A stretch of 64,000 nt of DNA, from contig NZ_CP192735.1 of NCBI RefSeq assembly GCF_050749815.1, positions 2,356,001 to 2,420,000 of the forward strand. Direction: 5' to 3'. Below are positions 31,090 through 39,899 of this stretch, piece by piece. The position numbers were made by a program, and so were the translations under genes. The notes under the pieces were generated by a model. It was given only the letters and a program-made list of their open reading frames with translations. It made no database searches and had not been told where the DNA came from. Position 1 is the stretch's first letter; each line of letters begins with the position of its first letter. This DNA is from Dyella_A sp050749815 (GTDB taxonomy: Bacteria; Pseudomonadota; Gammaproteobacteria; Xanthomonadales; Rhodanobacteraceae).

Positions 31090-32820
31090 ATGTCATCTCA
31101 AGTGCAGTCGGCGTCGCTCGCCGGGCTATCGGGCATGGCCCGCCGACTCGTGTCTGAAGGCGTGGTGCCCGAGGCTGATGTGCGCAAGGCCGTTACCGAG
31201 TCGACGCAGGCCAAGGTAACTCTCGCCTCGTGGCTGCTCGACCATCAGATGGTCGACAGCGCGCGATTCACTCAGGTGGCGTCGGTGGAGTTTGGCATGC
31301 CGATGATGGACGTGTCGGCGCTGGCGCCCTCCGGCATGCCGCTGAACCTGATCAGCGAGGCGCTGATGACCAAGCATCGCGCCCTGCCACTGTTCCGCCG
31401 CGGCAAGCGGCTGTACGTGGGCATTGCCGACCCGATGCAGTCGCACGCCCTGGACGAGATCAAGTTCCACTCCAACTGCATGGTGGAGCCCATCCTGGTC
31501 GAACGCGGCCAGCTGCAGCGGGTGATCGAGACCGCGCTTGCCGCGGCCGGCAACACGATCTCGGACATGGGCGGCGGCGAGCTCGACAACCTGGAGCTGG
31601 AGACCAGCGGCGGCGATGAGGAAGTCGAGAGCACCGGCATCGACGCCACCGGCGGTGACGACGCTCCGGTGGTCAAGTTCGTCAACAAGGTGCTGGTCGA
31701 CGCGATTCGCCGCGGTGCGTCGGACATCCATTTCGAGCCGTTCGAAACCCAGTACCGCGTGCGCTTTCGCATGGACGGCATGCTGCGCGCGGTGGCCAGC
31801 CCGCCGATGAAGCTGGCCAGCCGCATCTCCTCGCGACTGAAGGTGATGGCCCAGCTGGACATCGCCGAGAAGCGCGTACCGCAGGACGGCCGGATCAAGC
31901 TCAACCTCTCCAAGACCCGCGCGGTCGACTTCCGCGTGAGCACGCTGCCGACGCTGTTCGGCGAAAAGATCGTGCTGCGTATCCTGGATGGTTCAGCCGC
32001 CAAGATCGGCATCGAGAAGCTCGGCTACGAGCCGGAGCAGCAGAAACTTTACGTGGACGCCATCCACAAACCCTACGGCATGGTGCTGGTCACCGGCCCC
32101 ACCGGCTCGGGCAAGACGGTTTCGCTCTACACCGCGCTCAACATGCTCAACACCGCCGAGCGCAACATTTCCACGGTGGAAGACCCGGTGGAAATCCGTG
32201 TGGAAGGCATCAACCAGGTACAACAGAACGTCAAGCGCGGCATGACGTTTGCCGCGGCGCTGCGCTCGTTCCTGCGCCAGGATCCGGATGTGATCATGGT
32301 CGGCGAAATTCGCGACCTGGAAACCGCCGAGATCGCGATCAAGGCTGCACAGACCGGCCACATGGTGCTCTCCACGCTGCACACCAACGATGCCTCGCAG
32401 ACCATCGCGCGACTGATGAATATGGGCATCGCGCCCTACAACATCACCTCGTCGGTCACCCTCATCGTGGCCCAGCGCCTGGCGCGCCGCCTGCACGACT
32501 GCAAGAAGCCGATCGAGCTGCCTCCGGAGACCCTGCTGGCCGCCGGCTTCACCCAGAAGGACATCGACGAGGGGCTGACTATCTATGAGGCCGTTGGTTG
32601 CGACGGCTGCAACGAAGGGTACAAGGGGCGCGTCGGTATCTATCAGGTGATGCCGATGCTGGAGGAGATCCAGAAAATCGTCCTCAAGGGCGGCAATGCC
32701 TTGCAGATCGCCGAGGTCGCCAAGGAGGCGGGCATCAATGATCTTCGCGCGTCGGCCCTGCTCAAGGTGAAGCACGGCATGACCAGCCTCACCGAGATCG
32801 ATCGCGTGACCAAGGACTGA
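31090..32820 (+). CDS. pilB: Type IV pilus extension ATPase PilB
   Basis: A 576-residue hexameric GspE-family ATPase powering pilus polymerisation at the inner membrane. It has an N-terminal MshEN-type domain (about 40-150), Asp box, Walker A GPTGSGKT (336-343), Walker B-like VIMVGEIRD (about 401-409), His box and a C-terminal metal-binding segment. That segment shows DCKKP and GCDGC but lacks the first cysteine of the usual CxxC...CxxC set (LHDC instead of CxxC). It is followed by pilC and pilD, the conserved order, but is separated from pilA by 16 kb of glycan genes. Confidence 0.96.
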   Translation: MSSQVQSASLAGLSGMARRLVSEGVVPEADVRKAVTESTQAKVTLASWLLDHQMVDSARFTQVASVEFGMPMMDVSALAPSGMPLNLISEALMTKHRALPLFRRGKRLYVGIADPMQSHALDEIKFHSNCMVEPILVERGQLQRVIETALAAAGNTISDMGGGELDNLELETSGGDEEVESTGIDATGGDDAPVVKFVNKVLVDAIRRGASDIHFEPFETQYRVRFRMDGMLRAVASPPMKLASRISSRLKVMAQLDIAEKRVPQDGRIKLNLSKTRAVDFRVSTLPTLFGEKIVLRILDGSAAKIGIEKLGYEPEQQKLYVDAIHKPYGMVLVTGPTGSGKTVSLYTALNMLNTAERNISTVEDPVEIRVEGINQVQQNVKRGMTFAAALRSFLRQDPDVIMVGEIRDLETAEIAIKAAQTGHMVLSTLHTNDASQTIARLMNMGIAPYNITSSVTLIVAQRLARRLHDCKKPIELPPETLLAAGFTQKDIDEGLTIYEAVGCDGCNEGYKGRVGIYQVMPMLEEIQKIVLKGGNALQIAEVAKEAGINDLRASALLKVKHGMTSLTEIDRVTKD

Positions 32821-32832
32821 CGCCTGCACGCG

Positions 32833-32880
32833 ATCCGTGGTGTGTGACACACCGGAGCTGCGGCTCGCACCACGGATTTT
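32833..32880 (+). terminator. Stem-loop between pilB and pilC, attenuator-like
   Basis: The perfect 10-bp inverted repeat ATCCGTGGTG / CACCACGGAT is followed by TTTT. A competing inner palindrome GGTGTGTGACACACC overlaps its left arm. It may lower pilC expression relative to pilB or terminate pilB mRNA, with pilC having its own start further right. Confidence 0.6.
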
Positions 32881-32957
32881 GCTGGTGAAAATGCAATAAG
32901 CTGATGAAGTTGGGCCGGTCTTTGGCTGGTCCGGGGCGGGATTGAGGGGGAAATCGC

Positions 32958-34226
32958 ATGGCCACGGCTACTGCAGCGGCAAAGAACGCACGCAATCTGG
33001 GAGCTCAGCGCGCCCAGATCAGTCAAACGACGATGTACGACTGGGTCGCGCTGGACAAGCGCGGCAAGCGCATGAAGGGCGAGATGCCGGCGAAGAATGC
33101 CTCGCTGGTCAAGGCCGAGCTGCGCCGCCAGGGCATGAACCCGCAGACGGTGCGCGAACGCGCCAAGCCACTGTTCGGCTCCGCCGGCAGCACCGTCAAG
33201 CCGCGCGACGTGGCCATTTTCAGCCGCCAGATCGCCACCATGATGGCCTCCGGCGTACCGATGGTGCAGTCGTTCGAGATCATCGCCGACGGCCAGAAAA
33301 ATGTTCGCTTCAAAAACATGCTGGTGGATGTGAAGCAAACCATCGAGGGCGGTGCCTCGCTCAACGAGGCCCTGGCCAAGTACCCGGTGCAGTTCGATGA
33401 GCTCTATCGCAACCTGGTGCGGGCGGGTGAATCGGCCGGTGTGCTCGACACCGTGCTCGATACGGTTGCCACCTACAAGGAGCGAATGGAGGCCATCAAG
33501 AGCAAGATCAAGAAGGCCTTGTTCTATCCGGTGATGGTGCTTGCGGTGGCGTTGCTGGTCAGCATGATCCTGCTGCTTTTCGTCGTGCCGGTGTTCGAAG
33601 AGACCTTCCGGCAGGCGGGTGCGGAACTGCCCGCGCCGACGCAGGTTGTGATCAGCGCCTCGAAGTTCATGCAAAGCTATTGGTGGCTGGTCATCGGAAG
33701 CATCGTTGGCGGCATCGTGGCGTTGGTCATGGCCAAAAAGCGCTCCCAGAAGTTTGCGCACTTCCTTGATCGCCTCATGCTCAAACTGCCGGTGATCGGA
33801 AACATCCTCCGACAGTCGGCCATCGCACGTTTTGCCCGCACCCTCGGCGTGACCTTTCGAGCCGGCGTACCGTTGGTGGAAGCACTGGACGCCGTGGCCG
33901 GTGCGACGGGCAGTGTCGTGTATGGAGACGCCATCAAGCTGATGCGCGACGACATCGCCGTGGGCCACCAGTTGCAACTGGCGATGCGCCAGACCGGCCT
34001 GTTCCCCAACATGGTGGTGCAGATGACCGCGATCGGCGAAGAATCCGGTGCTCTGGACAACATGCTATTCAAGGTAGCCGAGTTCTACGAGGAAGAGGTC
34101 AACAACGCGGTGGATACGCTGTCCACCCTGCTCGAGCCGATCATCATGGTGATCCTGGGCGTGCTGGTCGGTGGCATGGTGGTGTCGTTGTACCTGCCGA
34201 TCTTCAAGCTCGCGGGCACCGTGTAA
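32958..34226 (+). CDS. pilC: Type IV pilus inner-membrane platform protein PilC
   Basis: A 422-residue GspF-family integral membrane protein that couples the PilB/PilT motors to the pilus base. Two T2SSF domains are visible (about 85-210 and 285-410), each ending in membrane helices, with the repeated motifs SGVPMVQSFEII and AGVPLVEALDAV and a GEESGALD signature. The start is ATG 32958 after a purine-rich GAGGGGGA site. A strong terminator follows the stop, so pilD is probably in a separate or read-through transcript. Confidence 0.96.
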   Translation: MATATAAAKNARNLGAQRAQISQTTMYDWVALDKRGKRMKGEMPAKNASLVKAELRRQGMNPQTVRERAKPLFGSAGSTVKPRDVAIFSRQIATMMASGVPMVQSFEIIADGQKNVRFKNMLVDVKQTIEGGASLNEALAKYPVQFDELYRNLVRAGESAGVLDTVLDTVATYKERMEAIKSKIKKALFYPVMVLAVALLVSMILLLFVVPVFEETFRQAGAELPAPTQVVISASKFMQSYWWLVIGSIVGGIVALVMAKKRSQKFAHFLDRLMLKLPVIGNILRQSAIARFARTLGVTFRAGVPLVEALDAVAGATGSVVYGDAIKLMRDDIAVGHQLQLAMRQTGLFPNMVVQMTAIGEESGALDNMLFKVAEFYEEEVNNAVDTLSTLLEPIIMVILGVLVGGMVVSLYLPIFKLAGTV

Positions 34227-34237
34227 GCGGCCGACCC

Positions 34238-34276
34238 AAAGCCCCTCTCCCGCCGGGAGGGGGGCTTTTTTGTTTT
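34238..34276 (+). terminator. Rho-independent terminator after pilC
   Basis: AAAGCCCCTCTCCCG / CGGGAGGGGGGCTTT forms a stem of up to 15 bp with one G:T-type mismatch, followed by two T6 tracts. It lies 20 nt before the pilD start. Confidence 0.9.
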
Positions 34277-34295
34277 TTGTATTGCGGGAACCTGC

Positions 34296-35153
34296 ATGTC
34301 CGAACTTCCGCTGTCGATCTGGATCAGCGTTGCCGCTGTGCTTGGCCTGCTGGTGGGCAGCTTTCTCAACGTGGTGATCCTGCGCCTGCCCGCGCGCATG
34401 GAGGCGGCGTGGCGCCGGGAGGCACACGTTGTGCTGGGCCTGGAGCTCGAGCCGGCCGAGCTCCCGCCGGGCATCGTGCGTGAGCCCTCGCACTGCCCGC
34501 GCTGCAAGCATCCGCTGGCGGCCCACGACAACATCCCGCTGCTCGGCTGGCTGCTGCTCAAGGGGCGTTGCCGCTACTGCCGCGAGCCGATCTCGATCCA
34601 GTACCCGTTGGTGGAATTGCTAAGCGGGGTGTGCAGCGCGGTCATCGTGTGGCGCTTCGGGACGGGTTGGACGGCGGCTGCGGGGCTGGTGTTCACATGG
34701 ACGTTGATCGCGCTGTCCGGCATCGATTTCCGCACCCAGCTCCTGCCCGATCAGCTGGTCTATCCGCTGCTCTGGCTTGGCCTGCTGCTGTCGCTCAAGC
34801 CCCTGTTTGTATCGCCGTCCGCGGCGATTCTTGCTGCCGCCATCGGGTACCTGAGCCTGTGGAGCGTGTACTGGGTCTTCAAGCTGCTCACCGGCAAGGA
34901 AGGCATGGGGCACGGTGACTTCAAGCTGCTCGCGGCGCTGGGCGCCTGGATGGGCTTGAGCTGCCTGCTGCCCGTCGTGCTGTTGTCTTCGCTGATCGGC
35001 GCCCTGGTCGGCGGCACGATGATGGCGCTCAAGCGTCACGAGCGCGATGTGCCGATGCCGTTCGGTCCGTTCATCGCCGCGGCGGGATGGGTGTGGCTGG
35101 TCGCCGGCGATCAGCTGCTGGGCGCCTACCTGCATCTCACCGGGCTGCGCTGA
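34296..35153 (+). CDS. pilD: Prepilin leader peptidase / N-methyltransferase PilD
   Basis: A 285-residue polytopic aspartic protease that cleaves prepilins after the leader Gly and methylates the new N-terminus. The cytoplasmic zinc loop has C67, C70, C92 and C95. The catalytic aspartates are D143 in IDFRTQLLPD and D207 in GMGHGD. Eight hydrophobic helices are recognisable. It would process both pilins at 14-15 kb and any type II secretion pseudopilins. It precedes coaE by 8 nt, the conserved pilD-coaE linkage. Confidence 0.96.
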   Translation: MSELPLSIWISVAAVLGLLVGSFLNVVILRLPARMEAAWRREAHVVLGLELEPAELPPGIVREPSHCPRCKHPLAAHDNIPLLGWLLLKGRCRYCREPISIQYPLVELLSGVCSAVIVWRFGTGWTAAAGLVFTWTLIALSGIDFRTQLLPDQLVYPLLWLGLLLSLKPLFVSPSAAILAAAIGYLSLWSVYWVFKLLTGKEGMGHGDFKLLAALGAWMGLSCLLPVVLLSSLIGALVGGTMMALKRHERDVPMPFGPFIAAAGWVWLVAGDQLLGAYLHLTGLR

Positions 35154-35161
35154 GGCTCCCG

Positions 35162-35773
35162 ATGACGCGCTACGTGATCGCATTGACGGGCGGCGTGGCC
35201 GCCGGCAAGAGCGCGGTGACGCGGTGCTTCGAGGCACGCGGCATCCACGTCTACGACGCTGACGCGGCCGCTCGCGAAGTGATTGAGCCGGGTACGCAGG
35301 GGCTTGCCAGCGTGCTGGAGGCCTTTGGCAAGGATGTGCTGGGCGCCGATGGCCGCCTGGACCGTCCGGCCATGCGGCGACGAATCTTCGCCGACCGCGA
35401 TGCCCGCCATACCCTGGAGGCGATCGTGCATCCGCGGGTACGCCAGTGGCTGCGTGATCGCGCCGATGCGGACCCGGGGCCCTATTGCCTGCTGGCGATT
35501 CCCCTGTTGGTGGAAAATCTCGCGCATTACCGCTGGGTCGACCGGGTGCTGACGGTGGACGTGCCAGAGGACGAGCAGATCCGCCGGCTGATGGCCCGCG
35601 ATGGCGTGGATGAGCCGCTGGCCCGGCGGATGCTCGCTAGCCAGGCTACGCGCAGCGAGCGCCTGGCGATCGCCGATGACGTGATCGACAACAGCGGCCC
35701 GGAATCGGCCCTGCCCGCCCAGGTGGGTGCGCTGGATGCGCGCTATCGGGAGCTCGCAGCGGCCCGCGGCTGA
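35162..35773 (+). CDS. coaE: Dephospho-CoA kinase
   Basis: A 203-residue cytosolic kinase catalysing the last step of coenzyme A biosynthesis (3'-phosphorylation of dephospho-CoA). P-loop GGVAAGKS lies at residues 10-17, DADAAAREV near 32-40 and the lid/CoA motif region around 80-120. Length is standard. The start is ATG 35162, 8 nt after pilD; longer in-frame starts would overlap pilD heavily. It converges on mutT with a 9-nt gap and no visible terminator. Confidence 0.94.
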   Translation: MTRYVIALTGGVAAGKSAVTRCFEARGIHVYDADAAAREVIEPGTQGLASVLEAFGKDVLGADGRLDRPAMRRRIFADRDARHTLEAIVHPRVRQWLRDRADADPGPYCLLAIPLLVENLAHYRWVDRVLTVDVPEDEQIRRLMARDGVDEPLARRMLASQATRSERLAIADDVIDNSGPESALPAQVGALDARYRELAAARG

Positions 35774-35782
35774 CGCGGCCGG

Positions 35783-36187
35783 TCAACGCGCCAGCAGGTG
35801 ACGCAGGATTTCCCGGTCGGCGGGCGCCAGCCGCTCGGGCAGCAGATCGGCCGGCAGCACCCAGTCCAGCGACTGCTGCTCCAGCGACTGCGGCACGCCC
35901 TGCCAGGCGAGCACCAGCCAGGTATCGAGCAGCAGCTCCTTGCGGTCATAACGCCACGGCAGGGCGAGCAGCGGCTCGGCCTCGATCACCTGGATGCCGA
36001 GCTCCTCGTGCAGCTCGCGGGCCAACCCGCACAGTGGAGCTTCGCCCGGATCGAGCTTGCCGCCGGGAAATTCCCAGAACCCGGCCAGATGCTTGCCGGC
36101 CGGGCGCTCGCTGATCAGCACCCGCCCGTCCGGGCGCCGCAGCACACCTGCCATGACGTGCAGGGGCGAAGACGCCACAGGCATCAA
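35783..36187 (-). CDS. mutT: Nudix hydrolase, MutT-type 8-oxo-dGTP diphosphatase
   Basis: A 134-residue nucleotide-pool sanitising enzyme. The Nudix box is complete, starting GGKLDPGEAP and ending ARELHEELGI (about 42-64), and FWEFPGGK precedes it as in MutT. The short length matches stand-alone MutT; in some relatives MutT is fused to a thiamine-phosphate-synthase-like domain, which is absent here. It overlaps folA by 4 nt (ATGA), so both are co-translated. Confidence 0.9.
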   Translation of the reverse strand: MMPVASSPLHVMAGVLRRPDGRVLISERPAGKHLAGFWEFPGGKLDPGEAPLCGLARELHEELGIQVIEAEPLLALPWRYDRKELLLDTWLVLAWQGVPQSLEQQSLDWVLPADLLPERLAPADREILRHLLAR

Positions 36188-36672
36188 TGGTTGCGGATGT
36201 ACTCGACCATGTCGAAGTCGTAGGCGTGCTCGGCATCCGCCTTGTGGTGGGTGCGCGAGACCTCGGTCCAGTCGCTGAAATGGACCCCAGGGAAGAACGT
36301 GTCGGCACCGTCGACGGCCGCGTTCACCCAGGTGAGATACAGCCGCTGGGCCACCGGCAGCGCCTCAGCGTAGACCTGGCCACCGCCGATCACCATGAGG
36401 CCGGTGCCGTCCGCGCGCGCGCGCGCCTCCTCGATGGAGCGCACCGTGATCTGCCCCGCAAACGGCGCCTCGTGGCGCTTGGACAACACCAGGTTGGTGC
36501 GGCCCGGCAGCGGCTTGCCGATGGCCACCGCAGTGGTATGGCCCATCAGCACGTACTTGCCGAGGGTGAGCTCCTTGAACCAGCGCAGGTCGTCCGGCAG
36601 GTGCCAGGGCAGCTGGCCCTTGCGGCCAATGGCGAAGTTTTCATCGAGGGCGGCAATCAGCGAAACAGCCAT
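36184..36672 (-). CDS. folA: Dihydrofolate reductase
   Basis: A 162-residue enzyme reducing dihydrofolate to tetrahydrofolate with NADPH. Visible are MAVSLIAALDENFAIGRKG, the LPWHLPDDLRWFKELT substrate segment (about 20-35, acidic residue D27), MGHTTAVAIGKPLPGR (about 43-58) and the GGGQVYAEAL cofactor motif (about 96-105). It lies downstream of thyA on the same strand with a 121-nt gap, the common thyA-folA pairing in which FolA recycles the dihydrofolate that ThyA makes. Confidence 0.96.
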   Translation of the reverse strand: MAVSLIAALDENFAIGRKGQLPWHLPDDLRWFKELTLGKYVLMGHTTAVAIGKPLPGRTNLVLSKRHEAPFAGQITVRSIEEARARADGTGLMVIGGGQVYAEALPVAQRLYLTWVNAAVDGADTFFPGVHFSDWTEVSRTHHKADAEHAYDFDMVEYIRNH

Positions 36673-36793
36673 GGCAATCCTTGGACCTGAGGGGGTGGCA
36701 CGGCGCGTGAATGGGCGCCTCTTAGCCCCATGATAGTAACGCGCCGCGCCGCGGCGGGCATCCGCAAGATCGTGCAGAGCGGCCGAAGTGCTG

Positions 36794-37588
36794 TCAGACG
36801 GCCACGGGCGCCTTGATCGCCGGATGCGACTGGTACCCCTCGATGGTCACGTCTTCGTAGCGGAAATCGAAGATCGAGCGCACGTCGGGATTCAATTTCA
36901 GGTGCGGCAGCGGCAGCGGCTCGCGGCTTAGCTGCAGCTTCGCCTGCTCGACGTGGTTGTTGTACAGGTGCGCGTCGCCCAGCGTGTGGACAAAGTCGCC
37001 CACCTCAAGGCCGCACACCTGCGCCACCATGTGGGTCAGCAGCGCATAGCTGGCAATGTTGAACGGCACGCCGAGGAAGATATCGCCCGAACGCTGGTAC
37101 AGCTGGCAGCTCAACCGCCCGTCCGCCACGTAGAACTGGAACATCGTGTGACAGGGCATCAGCGCCATCTTCGGCAGCTCGCCCACGTTCCAGGCGCTGA
37201 CGATGAGGCGGCGCGAATCCGGGTTGCGGCGGATCTCATCCACCACCCAGCGGATCTGGTCCACCGCACCGCCGTCGGCGGTGGGCCAACTGCGCCACTG
37301 GGCGCCGTAAACGGGGCCGAGGTCACCCTTTGCATCGGCCCATTCGTCCCAGATGCTGACGCCGTTTTCCTTCAGGTAGGCGATGTTGGTGTCGCCGCGC
37401 AGGAACCAGATCAGCTCATGGACAATCGAGCGCAGGTGTAGCTTCTTGGTGGTGACCAGCGGAAAGCCCTGCGCCAGGTCGAAGCGCATCTGCCAGCCGA
37501 ACACGCTGCGCGTGCCGGTGCCGGTACGGTCGGATTTTTCGGTGCCGTGGTCCAGCACATGGGCAAGCAGGTCGAGGTAGGCGCGCAT
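36794..37588 (-). CDS. thyA: Thymidylate synthase
   Basis: A 264-residue folate-dependent enzyme methylating dUMP to dTMP. The active-site cysteine is C146 in MALMPCHTMFQFYV, and DRTGTGTRSVFG near 20-31 and the C-terminal IKAPVAV motif are conserved. Length equals the E. coli enzyme. It is divergently arranged to the AIM24-like gene. In many gammaproteobacteria lgt directly precedes thyA; here lgt is on the same strand but the AIM24 gene and a REP lie between. Confidence 0.97.
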   Translation of the reverse strand: MRAYLDLLAHVLDHGTEKSDRTGTGTRSVFGWQMRFDLAQGFPLVTTKKLHLRSIVHELIWFLRGDTNIAYLKENGVSIWDEWADAKGDLGPVYGAQWRSWPTADGGAVDQIRWVVDEIRRNPDSRRLIVSAWNVGELPKMALMPCHTMFQFYVADGRLSCQLYQRSGDIFLGVPFNIASYALLTHMVAQVCGLEVGDFVHTLGDAHLYNNHVEQAKLQLSREPLPLPHLKLNPDVRSIFDFRYEDVTIEGYQSHPAIKAPVAV

Positions 37589-37697
37589 CGCGCAAGATTA
37601 CCAGCGCCCGCCCCCCACCCGGGAGACATGACAACGATCACTCCCGCCCACGCAGCCCACCGCCTAGACTCCAGTGCTTTCCCCAGGAGGCACGGAC

Positions 37698-38708
37698 ATG
37701 GCCCAGTGGTACTTCAGCTACGGCAAGAACACCGACCGCGTCGGCCCGCTCGACGACGCCCAGGCGCGCGAACAGGCCCGGCGCCAGCCCGATGGCTACT
37801 GCTGGCGCGAGGGCTTCAGCGAGTGGCAGCCGATCCGCACGGTCGCCGAGCTGGGTGGATCGACAATGATCACCCCGCCGCCGGCGCCACCCGTGCGAGG
37901 AAGCCAGGCGGACGAGATCGACTACCGCATCGTCGGCACCGACATGCAGTTCGTGGAGATCGAGCTCGATCCGGGCGAAAGCGCGATCGCCGAGGCCGGC
38001 GCCCTGATGTACAAGGAAGCAGCAGTGCAGATGGACACCGTGTTCGGCGACGGCTCGACCGCCAGCCAGGGCGGCGGCCTGATGGACAAGCTGCTCTCCG
38101 CCGGCAAGCGCGTGATCACCGGCGAAAGCCTGTTCACCACGGTGTTCACCCACACCGGTAGCGGCAAGGCCAAGGTCGCCTTCGCCGCGCCCTACCCCGG
38201 CACGGTGATGGCGATGAAGCTGTCCGAGCACGGCGGCCGGCTGATCTGCCAGAAGGATTCCTTCCTCGCCGGCGCGCGCGGCGTGCAGCTGGGCATCTTC
38301 TTCCAGCGCAAGATCCTCACCGGCCTGTTCGGCGGCGAGGGCTTCATCATGCAGAAGCTTGAGGGCGACGGCTGGGTGTTCGTGCACGCCGGGGGCACCG
38401 TGGTGCAGCGCGAACTCAAGGCCGGCGAACGGCTGGACGTGGACACCGGCTGCGTGGTCGCCTTCCACGACACCGTGAACATGGACATCAAGCCCGTCGG
38501 CGGCATCAAGAGCATGTTCTTCGGCGGCGAGGGCATGTTCTTGGCCACGCTGACCGGCCCGGGCACCGTGTGGCTGCAGTCGCTGCCGTTCTCGCGCATG
38601 GCCGGCCGCATGCTGGCGGCAGCGCCGCAGGGCGGCGGCCAGCGACGCGGCGAGGGCTCGATCCTCGGCGGGCTCGGCGACATCCTCGGCGGCGACCGCA
38701 ACTTCTGA
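37698..38708 (+). CDS. GYF_2 domain fused to AIM24/TIGR00266-family protein
   Basis: A 336-residue protein of unknown function. The first ~50 residues are a GYF_2-type domain (WYFSYGKNTDRVGPLDD ... YCWREGFSEWQPI). A Pro-rich linker (about 58-68) leads to the AIM24 beta-sheet domain (about 72-300), with repeated Gly-rich segments such as GEGFIMQKLEGDG, and a Gly-rich tail. The start is ATG 37698 with a strong AGGAGG 7 nt upstream. AIM24 proteins of bacteria are uncharacterised. The GYF-type domain suggests a protein-interaction role. Confidence 0.82.
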   Translation: MAQWYFSYGKNTDRVGPLDDAQAREQARRQPDGYCWREGFSEWQPIRTVAELGGSTMITPPPAPPVRGSQADEIDYRIVGTDMQFVEIELDPGESAIAEAGALMYKEAAVQMDTVFGDGSTASQGGGLMDKLLSAGKRVITGESLFTTVFTHTGSGKAKVAFAAPYPGTVMAMKLSEHGGRLICQKDSFLAGARGVQLGIFFQRKILTGLFGGEGFIMQKLEGDGWVFVHAGGTVVQRELKAGERLDVDTGCVVAFHDTVNMDIKPVGGIKSMFFGGEGMFLATLTGPGTVWLQSLPFSRMAGRMLAAAPQGGGQRRGEGSILGGLGDILGGDRNF

Positions 38709-38744
38709 CGCCTGCCCCGGCTCAGCGCGGCGGCCAGCCTCCAC

Positions 38745-38826
38745 TGTAGGAGCCCGCTCGCTGGCGATGCTCTGGCTCTGGATACCGATCCAGAGCCAAA
38801 GGCATCGCCCGCGAGCGGGCTCCTAC
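38745..38826. repeat. GTAG-type REP doublet overlapping the lgt stop codon
   Basis: TGTAGGAGCCCGCTCGCTGG and the complementary right arm ending CGGGCTCCTAC flank a second perfect inner hairpin (CTGGCTCTGGAT / ATCCAGAGCCA). It lies between the convergent AIM24 and lgt genes and probably ends both transcripts. The right arm contributes the TAG stop codon of lgt (38823-38825). Confidence 0.82.
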
Positions 38827-39701
38827 GCCGCGGCGAGTGGCAGCACCGGCGCGCGCCGCGACATCGCGATCAACACCAGCCCCACCGCGATCAGCGGAAT
38901 CGACTGCAGTTGCCCCATCGTCACCCAGCCCCACGCCAGGTAGCCCAGCTGGGCATCGGGCACGCGCACAAACTCCACCGCAAACCGGAAGCACCCGTAC
39001 ATCAGGGCAAACAAGCCAGAGATGAGATAGCGCGGACGCGGCTTGAGCGACACCAGCCACAGCACGGTAAACATCACCACGCCCTCCAGCGCCAGCTCGT
39101 AGAGCTGCGACGGATGCCGCGGCAGCCCGTTGAACTGCTCGAGCCGCTGCATCAGATCGGGGTGCCCCGAGGCCAGCGCCATATCCTCCTCGCGCGAGCC
39201 GGGAAAGATCATCGCCCACGGCACGTCGCCAGGCTTGCCCCACAGCTCACCGTTGATGAAATTGCCCAGCCGGCCCAACCCCAGACCCAGCGGCACCAGC
39301 GGCGCCACGAAGTCGATGGTGTCGAACGGATGCAGGCGGTGTCGCCGCGACCACCACCAGCCGGCCAGCACCACGCCGAGCAGGCCGCCGTGAAAGCTCA
39401 TGCCGCCGTCCCACACCTTGAACAGCGCCAGCGGGTCGTGCCAGATCCAGCCGATGCCGCCGGCGTAATAGAACAGCATGTACCACACCCGCCCGCCCAC
39501 GATCACGCCCATCATCCCGTAGAAGAACAGGTCACCCAGCGCATCGCGGCTCACCGGCAATCTCCCGTGCCGCCGTCTGTATTCGCCGAGGACCGCCACC
39601 AGCAGAAAGCTGGCCAGGTACATCAGCCCGTACCAGTGCACCTGCAGCGGTCCGAGCTGGAAGGCGACCGGGTTGAAGTGAACGACGAAGGGAGCAGTCA
39701 T
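38823..39701 (-). CDS. lgt: Prolipoprotein diacylglyceryl transferase
   Basis: A 292-residue inner-membrane enzyme transferring diacylglycerol from phosphatidylglycerol to the lipobox cysteine of prolipoproteins. Seven hydrophobic helices and the signature GRLGNFINGELWG (about 145-157) are visible, as is the HGGLLG motif (about 103-108). It would modify the LemA, HlyD-type and other lipoproteins of this window. Its last codons and stop are formed by a REP element, so the C-terminal tail (VLPLAAA) may differ from relatives. Confidence 0.96.
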   Translation of the reverse strand: MTAPFVVHFNPVAFQLGPLQVHWYGLMYLASFLLVAVLGEYRRRHGRLPVSRDALGDLFFYGMMGVIVGGRVWYMLFYYAGGIGWIWHDPLALFKVWDGGMSFHGGLLGVVLAGWWWSRRHRLHPFDTIDFVAPLVPLGLGLGRLGNFINGELWGKPGDVPWAMIFPGSREEDMALASGHPDLMQRLEQFNGLPRHPSQLYELALEGVVMFTVLWLVSLKPRPRYLISGLFALMYGCFRFAVEFVRVPDAQLGYLAWGWVTMGQLQSIPLIAVGLVLIAMSRRAPVLPLAAA

Positions 39702-39899
39702 GGCGGCGCGTCAGGAAAAAGAGCGCCAGTGTACCGGCGAGCGAGGCCAGACCGGATAGCCGGCGCTGCCCGATCTAGTGAGGGGCGTGGCTATACTCGC
39801 CACGGGGATTCAAGGGAACCGCGCCAGCAAGGCGACGGTTGCCGGGCAGGAGGCTCCTCACTGCTCGGCATGCGATGCGGGAGCATTCAAGGGGAAAAC

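Noticed and set aside
38910..39899. N-terminal extension of the second S9 peptidase by 330 codons
   Set aside because: It reads antisense through lgt and lacks family similarity. ATG 39900 gives a proper signal peptide and has a Shine-Dalgarno.
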